A DNA stretch of 15,903 bases from positions 1 through 15,903 of the forward strand of contig SKUL01000367.1 of the NCBI GenBank assembly GCA_007129985.1, given 5' to 3'. Both the position numbers and the translations under genes were made by a program. Under the pieces are notes generated by a model that was not told the origin of the DNA, ran no database searches, and saw only the letters and a list, made by a program, of their open reading frames with translations. Below, piece after piece: positions 7,128-13,135 of the stretch. Each line of letters opens with the position of its first letter. Position 1 is the stretch's first letter. The stretch comes from Flavobacteriales bacterium. GTDB lineage: Bacteria > Bacteroidota > Bacteroidia > Flavobacteriales_D > SKUL01.

Positions 7128-8469
7128 GGTAAAAACGGCGTTTTTCTGCAGCTCGTGCGGATACGAGTCGCCCAAATGGTTGGGAAAATGTCCGGGTTGC
7201 GGGTCGTGGAATACCATGGTGGAGGAATTGCTGCAACCCAAAAGTCCCCCCTTGGCAGGTGTGGCAAAGGCCGCGCGAAAGCCCGTTCAATTGGGGCGCG
7301 ATACCGTGCAGGACGTGCCTCGCATTCAGTTGCCCGGCGTGGAATTGAACCGCGTACTGGGTGGTGGCCTGATGCCCGGCGCGGTTACGCTGATTGGCGG
7401 CGAGCCCGGAATCGGAAAATCTACCCTGATGCTTCAGGTGGCGCTCGACTCCCAGCGCAAGGTGTTGTATGTGTCGGGCGAGGAGAGCGAAATGCAGATT
7501 CAGCAGCGCGCCAAACGCATCGGCATTCACAACGAGCAGTGCTACATTCTGGCCGAAACGCTTACCCAAAACATTCTCGAGGTTTGCGAAGAAATGCAAC
7601 CGGAAGTGGTGATTATTGACTCGGTGCAAACGCTGCATTCGCGGTTGATAGAATCATCGGCCGGAAGTGTGTCGCAAATACGCCAGTGCACTGCTGAACT
7701 GATTGCCATTGCCAAGGAGTTGGATTTGCCGCTCTTTTTGGTGGGGCACATCACCAAGGATGGCAACATTGCCGGACCAAAAGTGCTGGAACACATGGTA
7801 GATACCGTGTTGCAATTTGAGGGCGACCGCCATTTTGTGTACCGTATGTTGCGTTCGGTAAAGAACCGCTTTGGCTCTACCCACGAGCTGGGCATTTTTG
7901 AAATGACGCCCGGCGGCTTGCGCGAAGTACACAACCCCTCAGAGATACTTATCGGCCAGCACGACGATGGTTTGAGCGGCACCACTGTGGCCGCCACGGT
8001 TGAGGGAGCGCGACCCCTGCTCATAGAGGTGCAGGCCCTGGTGAGCACGGCCGCCTTTGGAACACCTCAGCGCTCGGCCACCGGATTTGACACGCGCCGC
8101 CTCAATATGTTGCTGGCTGTGCTCGAAAAACGCTGCGGGTTTAAACTCGCCATGAAAGATGTGTTTGTGAATATTGCGGGCGGCCTGCGGGTAGAAGACC
8201 CCGCGCTCGACCTCGCCATTGTGGCTGCGGTATTGTCGTCCAACAGCAATATAGAAGTGCCGCGCAAAATTTGCTTTGCGGCCGAGGTGGGACTCACCGG
8301 CGAGGTGCGCACCGTAAGCCGTTTGGACCAGCGCATTGCCGAAGCCGGCAAACTGGGCTTTGAGCAGATTATTGTTTCGCGCCACCACAAGGCCACCCTC
8401 GCCAAAACCAATATTCAGGTGGTGGAAGTGGGGAGAGTGGATGAGGTTTTTAGGTTGTTGTTTGGGTAG
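7120..8469 (+). CDS. radA: DNA repair protein RadA (Sms)
   Basis: Full-length RadA of 449 residues. A four-cysteine zinc finger at C10-x2-C13 and C24-x2-C27 is followed by a RecA-like ATPase with Walker A GEPGIGKST (94-102) and Walker B-like VVIIDSVQ (163-170). The RadA-specific KNRFG motif is intact at 248-252. The C-terminal third resembles the Lon protease-like domain (for example the stretch around GGLRVEDPALDLA). RadA is a DnaB-like helicase that helps branch migration during recombination and recovery of stalled forks, in the cytosol. The start ATG at 7120 overlaps the end of rfaE2 by 8 bp, and radA is the last gene of the rightward operon; it is convergent with the T9SS cargo cluster. 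Co-transcription with panC and envelope genes is probably positional rather than functional. Confidence 0.97.
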   Translation: MAKVKTAFFCSSCGYESPKWLGKCPGCGSWNTMVEELLQPKSPPLAGVAKAARKPVQLGRDTVQDVPRIQLPGVELNRVLGGGLMPGAVTLIGGEPGIGKSTLMLQVALDSQRKVLYVSGEESEMQIQQRAKRIGIHNEQCYILAETLTQNILEVCEEMQPEVVIIDSVQTLHSRLIESSAGSVSQIRQCTAELIAIAKELDLPLFLVGHITKDGNIAGPKVLEHMVDTVLQFEGDRHFVYRMLRSVKNRFGSTHELGIFEMTPGGLREVHNPSEILIGQHDDGLSGTTVAATVEGARPLLIEVQALVSTAAFGTPQRSATGFDTRRLNMLLAVLEKRCGFKLAMKDVFVNIAGGLRVEDPALDLAIVAAVLSSNSNIEVPRKICFAAEVGLTGEVRTVSRLDQRIAEAGKLGFEQIIVSRHHKATLAKTNIQVVEVGRVDEVFRLLFG

Positions 8470-8577
8470 TTTTGGCTGGCCATCAAGCCCATGCGTTGCG
8501 TTGCACCTGGACTGAATGGCCAAAGTCTGTGTAGATCGCCGTATTATGCTCCCCCATATACTCTAAGGTTTTAGCCA
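8470..8577. other. Intergenic region between convergent radA and T9SS cargo gene
   Basis: 108 bp without a gene. A 9-bp arm ATGGCCAAA at 8516-8524 can pair with 8471-8483 only if four bases bulge out, across a 32-base loop and with no T-tract, so I do not call it a terminator. Nothing else recognisable. Confidence 0.5.
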
Positions 8578-8815
8578 TCACTCCTGCACCACCACCTTCT
8601 TTACCACGGGCGTATGGCCGGGGGTGTTGAGGTGCAGCAGGTACAAGCCCGCGGGGCCAAAGCGGCGCGCGTCCAGGGTGTGGGTTTCGTGTGCGTAGGG
8701 CAGTACCTCGCTGTACACCTGTTGCCCCGCCACATTAAAGACTTTTAGCTCACTGCCGGGCAGTAGTGCGCTGCCGGTGAGGGTGAGGTGAGAGGAGGTG
8801 GGGTTGGGGTGGATG
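8575..8815 (-). repeat. CTD cassette copy 1 (T9SS sorting domain coding repeat)
   Basis: This 241-bp stretch aligns without gaps to 11723-11963, with about 15 differences by hand count (roughly 94% identity). It begins three bases beyond the stop codon and ends at the first codons of HPNP, the start of the CTD; similarity stops abruptly on both sides. It is far richer in G+C (42 of 60 bases in 8641-8700) than the passenger part of the same gene (22 of 60 in 9421-9480). Confidence 0.9.
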
Positions 8816-10065
8816 TTGAAATCAGGGGGCGGGGCGAAAGTAGAAACGGAAGTATTCACTCCCGGAATATCACCGGTAAACCTGGCTACTGAAGTAATCG
8901 GGCTCACATTGATGAAGCTGAAAGACCCGGCAATATAAACGGTGTTTTGAAAAGGTACGATATCAAAAATTTGTGAAAAGTCGACAAAGACGTCCGGTGA
9001 TGGAGAAAAAACGTTTTCGCCATCCCAGATTGCAATTTCGGATATTGGTGTTGGGGCTTGCCCGGGTTCAGGGTAAAAATTGGAAAGCCTGCCTACAATC
9101 CAAAGCAAATTCTCAAAAACCAACAAGCGGTGAATACCGATGCCGGACGGAAAGCCCGCTCCTTGAACGTTGTTGATGGCGTACCAAAGGTTATTACCAC
9201 CTTTTTTGACCAGCGAAGCTCCCTGAACATTCCCAAAAGCTGAAAAATAACCTCCAACGTAAAGCTCTCCATTGTACCATGCCATTGTGCGGAGTTCAAC
9301 GTTATTGGGCGCTCCCGAATTAGACATAAACCCTCCATTGAAGTTGGTATTCACAGCAGATTCACCGTCCCAGAAATAAATGTCCTTACCATATGGAGGG
9401 GGCACTTCGTAAAACAGATTAAAAACCATATCACCAGCTACCACGTAACCGTTGTCATACTCAATAATATCGTGCAAATTGCCAAAGGTTTGCGGAAAGG
9501 CCCATGGCTCGTTTGGAGATTCGTATAGAAATGAATCAAGATTTACTCCATCATACTCCCACAAGAATTCAGGGTCATTGCCAGAGTTCGGATACCACAA
9601 GCTAAAAAGGTAAAGCTTATCACCCAAAACTTTCATAGATCTGCAATTTAGCACCTCGGGAAAAACACTTTCCCAGTTTTCGCCGTCAAAACGCGCAATT
9701 TGTGTGGATATCGGAGCACCCTCGATACTGCCATGGTTTTTAATGGAATGGCTGGCAACATATAAATTACCGTTGTAAAACGCCATTGCTTCAATGGTCA
9801 TAAAATTGTTGCCAAAAGGCGCCAGATTTGTGTTTGGTTTGATGTTAGAAATGGTTTGACCATCGTAACGACAAAGTCCTTGCACCACCAGTTCCTCATC
9901 AATGAGGTTGAAGCCACCGCCAATGTACAACACATTGTTAACAGAATCTACGGCTAGGTGTTGGGCATAGCCATTAAAAGTGCCTATGCCATCCCACGAC
10001 TGTGCGATAGTTACCGAAGGTATCAGGGCAACACAAACGAAACAGATTCGAAACACATTTATCAT
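8578..10065 (-). CDS. Secreted beta-propeller protein with T9SS type A sorting domain (cargo A)
   Basis: Starting at the ATG at 10065 the protein has 495 residues with a signal peptide MINVFRICFVCVALIPSVT followed by IAQSW; the ATG forms an ATGA overlap with the stop of the upstream gene, which decides this start over longer in-frame options (ATG at 10077 or 10164). The body consists of degenerate blades of roughly 55-60 residues of the form LY[VI]GG.F ... I/F.WDGEN, for example LYIGGGFNLI, LYVGGYFSAF and VYIAGSFSFI, pointing to a kelch/galactose-oxidase-like propeller without visible enzymatic residues. The last 77 residues, from HPNP to KKVVVQE, are a T9SS type A CTD that directs transport across the outer membrane and is then cleaved. 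The CTD is nearly identical in DNA to that of the gene ending at 11726. Specific function unknown. Confidence 0.85.
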   Translation of the reverse strand: MINVFRICFVCVALIPSVTIAQSWDGIGTFNGYAQHLAVDSVNNVLYIGGGFNLIDEELVVQGLCRYDGQTISNIKPNTNLAPFGNNFMTIEAMAFYNGNLYVASHSIKNHGSIEGAPISTQIARFDGENWESVFPEVLNCRSMKVLGDKLYLFSLWYPNSGNDPEFLWEYDGVNLDSFLYESPNEPWAFPQTFGNLHDIIEYDNGYVVAGDMVFNLFYEVPPPYGKDIYFWDGESAVNTNFNGGFMSNSGAPNNVELRTMAWYNGELYVGGYFSAFGNVQGASLVKKGGNNLWYAINNVQGAGFPSGIGIHRLLVFENLLWIVGRLSNFYPEPGQAPTPISEIAIWDGENVFSPSPDVFVDFSQIFDIVPFQNTVYIAGSFSFINVSPITSVARFTGDIPGVNTSVSTFAPPPDFNIHPNPTSSHLTLTGSALLPGSELKVFNVAGQQVYSEVLPYAHETHTLDARRFGPAGLYLLHLNTPGHTPVVKKVVVQE

Positions 10066-11576
10066 TGCATCAAACATTTGGTAGAATAGTAATTTCCTCC
10101 TTCTTCCTGAAAGTTGAGATAATACAACCCGTTGGCTTCTCCGCTGATCCGAAATACCTCCCATGTGTAGGTATCACGTGGCACGTGTTCTGTGCTAACC
10201 AAGCGGCCACCGACATCAAAAACCTGTAACTGCCCTCCGTTGTGGCCAGACGGGAGCTCCAGGTAGCATAAATCACGACAAGGGTTGGGGTAAACCGTAA
10301 GACTCTTTTCAACAAAAGTGCTCTCATCCACATGGCTAATGGTGGGTAGTTCTCCTTCAAAGCGTGCAATACCGCCGTAGGGTTGAAGTTGAATGGACGT
10401 GATATGCCCCGCAATGTATAGTTTGTTTTGGAATACTTCAAGATCAGTTATTACTCCCACTATAACTTCATCACTTAGTCTATATGCTTGACTGCCGTCG
10501 TAATAGGCAACACAAGAAGCAGGGTACTCACCATCGTCACGGTAAAGTACACCGAAGTTACCGGCCAAGAACAACAGATCATTGATTACTTTCAAACTTT
10601 GCACAGTTCCATTCGTGCCGTTACCAAACAAAGGAGCCCATTGTTCACCATCCCAGGTCATTATAAAGTTGGAAGGCGAACCGCTAATGGATTCGCTAAA
10701 ATAGCCGGCAACTACCAGTTTATCACCGTAAACCACCATATCAAAAGGACTGGTTGATAATCCATAGAAGAATGCCGGTGGAAGGTATTCGAAACTGTTT
10801 TCACCGTCCCATTTGAGTATGTGAACTTGTGAGCTCGTTCCGTTTGGGTTAACCGTGATGAATTTGCCCAAAAGATAGTAGTCATTTCCCCATTTTACGA
10901 TTTTACCAAAATAGCCTTGAATTTCACCCACAACGGGGTTTTCACTAGCTTGTATTTCAAAATAGTTTATGCTTCCGTCCAACTGTGCTCTCGCCCACCT
11001 GAAACTGTCATAATAATTCTGCTTTCGTGGTATCAACCAGAGTTCATCATCAATTACCTCCATGCATGTCAAGCGATTGTTCCATTGCGCTCCGTCATCC
11101 CACTCGGTTTCCCATTTATTCCATTGTCCATTTTCGAAAATCAGGTAATTGTTTCCCACGGTATCGCCCTCCATGGTTGGAAGAGCATCTAAACCGCTGC
11201 CTTTCCCGTAGAAGAAAAGCTTCCCGTTAAAGAACTTTAACCTACTTTGTTGAGGTATTAAAGAGAAATCCGGAGGCTCCATCACATTTCCGTTGATTGT
11301 AGAAAAGTTCATTCCGTCGTATTTGGCCAAACCTTGAATATTGATGGAATTATCAATAGATTTAGAGAGCCCTTGAATGAGAAGATGCTCTCCTGAATTG
11401 TCGGTTTCAAGGGAGAAAATGTAGTGGTTGAAATACCCGGGGGCGGACCAGTCTTGGGCAAACAGAAACTGGCTCCAAAAAACTATTGATATTAGCGGCC
11501 ATAGGTATCTCACTGCTTGATCTATTTGAGTGTAATTATGATTATACAGAATGATGGTAGTGCTCCCTCCTACCAT
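10062..11576 (-). CDS. Secreted beta-propeller protein with T9SS type A sorting domain (cargo B)
   Basis: 504 residues from the ATG at 11576. A hydrophobic segment YLWPLISIVFWSQFLFAQ (24-41), ending in the usual F-A-Q cleavage context, is the signal peptide; the 23 residues before it are unusually long, so a GTG at 11513, which would give MRYLWPLIS..., is a serious alternative start. The body has blades with KYDGMNF, KWDGENSFEY, TWDGEQWAPL and YYDGSQAY motifs, the same propeller type as its neighbours, at diverged level. The CTD (last 76 residues, YPNP at 429 to TKCLMQ) is type A but differs almost everywhere from the two twin CTDs and contains two cysteines (CRDLC) shortly after YPNP. Its stop overlaps the next gene as ATGA. 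The 149-bp gap upstream shows no clear promoter. Function unknown. Confidence 0.83.
   Translation of the reverse strand: MVGGSTTIILYNHNYTQIDQAVRYLWPLISIVFWSQFLFAQDWSAPGYFNHYIFSLETDNSGEHLLIQGLSKSIDNSINIQGLAKYDGMNFSTINGNVMEPPDFSLIPQQSRLKFFNGKLFFYGKGSGLDALPTMEGDTVGNNYLIFENGQWNKWETEWDDGAQWNNRLTCMEVIDDELWLIPRKQNYYDSFRWARAQLDGSINYFEIQASENPVVGEIQGYFGKIVKWGNDYYLLGKFITVNPNGTSSQVHILKWDGENSFEYLPPAFFYGLSTSPFDMVVYGDKLVVAGYFSESISGSPSNFIMTWDGEQWAPLFGNGTNGTVQSLKVINDLLFLAGNFGVLYRDDGEYPASCVAYYDGSQAYRLSDEVIVGVITDLEVFQNKLYIAGHITSIQLQPYGGIARFEGELPTISHVDESTFVEKSLTVYPNPCRDLCYLELPSGHNGGQLQVFDVGGRLVSTEHVPRDTYTWEVFRISGEANGLYYLNFQEEGGNYYSTKCLMQ
11554..11576 (-). other. Perfect 7-bp inverted repeat at the predicted start codon of cargo B
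   Basis: ATGGTAG (11554-11560) and CTACCAT (11570-11576) are exact reverse complements around a 9-base loop. On the minus strand the hairpin opens with the ATG start codon itself and its loop is purine rich (GAGGGAGCA) with an AGGAGGGAG run at its base. It could hide the start codon, or lie in the leader if translation begins at the GTG at 11513. A short repeat of this size can arise by chance. Confidence 0.35.
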
Positions 11577-11725
11577 TTAATAAGAATGTTACGAAAAGCC
11601 CAGAAAGGTTGTAATTAAGACCCTGTGATATGGCGCTCATGGCTGTTGGTTTATTGGTTCTGAGCACAATATCTGTAAAAAAGTTGAGATTTGCAAGAAT
11701 TTTTTCTTGGAATGGCACTCGTCCA
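11577..11725. other. Intergenic gap between cargo C and cargo B
   Basis: 149 bp separating two leftward genes whose other junctions are ATGA overlaps. I find no TAnnTTTG element on the minus strand. A small A/T-rich hairpin CAAGAA-TTTT-TTCTTG lies at 11694-11709, with a T-rich run (minus strand) about 12 bases further; this is too weak to call a terminator. An out-of-frame open stretch crosses the gap from the CTD, but it resembles no family I know. Confidence 0.4.
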
Positions 11726-11963
11726 TCACCCCTGCACCACCACCTTCTTAACCACGGGCGTGTGGCCGGGCGAGTTGAGGTGCAGCAGGTACAAGCCCGC
11801 AGGGCCAAAGCGGCGCGCATCCAGGGTGTGGGTTTCGTGTGCGTAGGGCAGCACCTCGCTGTACACCTGCTGCCCCGCCACGTTATAGACCTTCAGCTCA
11901 CTGCCGGGCAGTAGGGCGCTGCCGGTGAGGGTGAGGTAAGAGGAGGTGGGGTTGGGGTGGATG
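11723..11963 (-). repeat. CTD cassette copy 2 (T9SS sorting domain coding repeat)
   Basis: Second copy of the 241-bp repeat described at 8575-8815, in the same orientation about 3.15 kb away. Most differences are at third codon positions, so the encoded domains are even closer than the DNA. Edges again coincide with the CTD start (HPNP) and with three bases after the stop codon. Confidence 0.9.
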
Positions 11964-13135
11964 GTTAACATATTACCGAGCGAACTGTTTTCAGATATTG
12001 CTGTGAGGGGCACAATATCCGTACAATAATCGCTAGGAGTGTCTTTGTCAATGCGGGCTAAGTAATTAAAGCTTTCACCAAAAAAGGTGATGCCTACTCT
12101 CACATACACCTTGTCGTGTAGAATTGCAATTTGATGTGGGTAGCTGTTGGGAGCCTGCGGAGGAAAGGGCATATAGCCCCCGAAAGTACAAAATTGTGCC
12201 CCATCATAAGTCCCAATCGTATATACACAGCACGGATCCTCAGCAAGGTATAAACCGGTAATATACAGCACGTTATCATGCACCAGCATACCGGCGGCAG
12301 CGAAGAAATTAAGCTGCGGAAATACATCCAACCACTCTTCACCATTCCATGCCATAATGAAATTACCCGCGTTGCCGTTTTCCTGTGTAAAATACCCGCT
12401 AACGTATAACAAGTCGTTATAAACATGCATACTGTTTACCCATGAAATCCCTCCTAACAATCCTTGACCCAGCGGATGCCAAGCGATACCATCCCAGTAC
12501 ATAATGTTATTCCTGCCATCAGGGTTTTTGAAATTCCCTCCAACGTAATAGTTGCCCTGGTATTTAACAATTTGGGAAAAACTGGTAATTGACGTAAACC
12601 CTTCCAATTCACTCGCGAATTGGTGCCAATTGGCACCGTCATATTGGGCTATCCGATTCGAAATGTACTGTCCGCCTATCTCTGTAAAAAGTCCTAGAGC
12701 AAATAATTCATCTCCAACCAAACGTAAACCAGCTAAATCGTTTGGCTCACCAAAATTTTGCCATTCGCTATTAGCTAACATTTTCATAAATTGCCCGTCT
12801 GAAAACATACCAGTAAATAGCATGACATCGTTGTAGTGAACCACGGTACCTACAGGGTTACAAAGAAAACCTTGGCAAGTAATATCGGCTTCTGGCAGTG
12901 TCAGCCAGTTATTGCCATCCCATATCGCCATAGCCGTTACTGTTATAGTATCCGTTTCTGTCATCAACCAATGGAAACGGCCGGTGAGATATAAGAAATC
13001 ATTATCATGGTCGGCGTACATGCTGTGTACAGGTCCAGACACACCATTTCCCAGTAGCTCCCATTGTTGACAATAGGCGTATTTATCACATAAAAAGCTG
13101 GTAAAAATGACCAGCAAGTGACACAGCAGTCTCAT
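11726..13135 (-). CDS. Secreted beta-propeller protein with T9SS type A sorting domain (cargo C)
   Basis: 469 residues beginning MRLLCHLLVIFTSFLCDKYA, a signal peptide, then YCQQWELLGNGVSGPVHSMY, the usual opening of these propellers. About six blades can be followed: LYLTGRFHWL...IWDGNNW, MLFTGMFSDG, LFALGLFTEI...QYDGANW, YYVGGNFKNP...YWDGIAW, LYVSGYFTQE...AWNGEEW and LYITGLYLAE...TYDGAQF. No catalytic motif is visible; the protein may bind surface or substrate, which is inference. The CTD is the last 77 residues, from HPNP at 393 to KKVVVQG, and is the twin of cargo A's CTD (a few substitutions such as S-S-Y/S-S-H and N-S-P/N-T-P). The ATG at 13135 overlaps the TGA of the large upstream cargo gene (ATGA), indicating translational coupling. 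Function unknown. Confidence 0.85.
   Translation of the reverse strand: MRLLCHLLVIFTSFLCDKYAYCQQWELLGNGVSGPVHSMYADHDNDFLYLTGRFHWLMTETDTITVTAMAIWDGNNWLTLPEADITCQGFLCNPVGTVVHYNDVMLFTGMFSDGQFMKMLANSEWQNFGEPNDLAGLRLVGDELFALGLFTEIGGQYISNRIAQYDGANWHQFASELEGFTSITSFSQIVKYQGNYYVGGNFKNPDGRNNIMYWDGIAWHPLGQGLLGGISWVNSMHVYNDLLYVSGYFTQENGNAGNFIMAWNGEEWLDVFPQLNFFAAAGMLVHDNVLYITGLYLAEDPCCVYTIGTYDGAQFCTFGGYMPFPPQAPNSYPHQIAILHDKVYVRVGITFFGESFNYLARIDKDTPSDYCTDIVPLTAISENSSLGNMLTIHPNPTSSYLTLTGSALLPGSELKVYNVAGQQVYSEVLPYAHETHTLDARRFGPAGLYLLHLNSPGHTPVVKKVVVQG

Noticed and set aside
7939..8523. Open frame of 194 codons antisense to radA
   Set aside because: Shadow of the GC-rich radA C-terminal domain; no recognisable protein.
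8471..8524. Inverted repeat TTTGG-CTGG-CCAT / ATGGCCAAA after radA as terminator
   Set aside because: Needs a 4-base bulge, has a 32-base loop and lacks a T-tract.
10066..10164. Longer N terminus for cargo A from 10164
   Set aside because: Adds 33 charged residues before the signal peptide and overlaps cargo B by 100 bp; the ATG at 10065 gives a direct signal peptide and an ATGA junction.
11676..11709. Small hairpin CAAGAA-TTTT-TTCTTG after cargo C as terminator
   Set aside because: Six A/T-rich base pairs and a displaced T-run; too weak to support a call.
11542..11820. Open frame of 92 codons crossing the gap between cargo C and cargo B
   Set aside because: Its first part is the CTD of cargo C read out of frame; the part in the gap resembles nothing known and has no start of its own.
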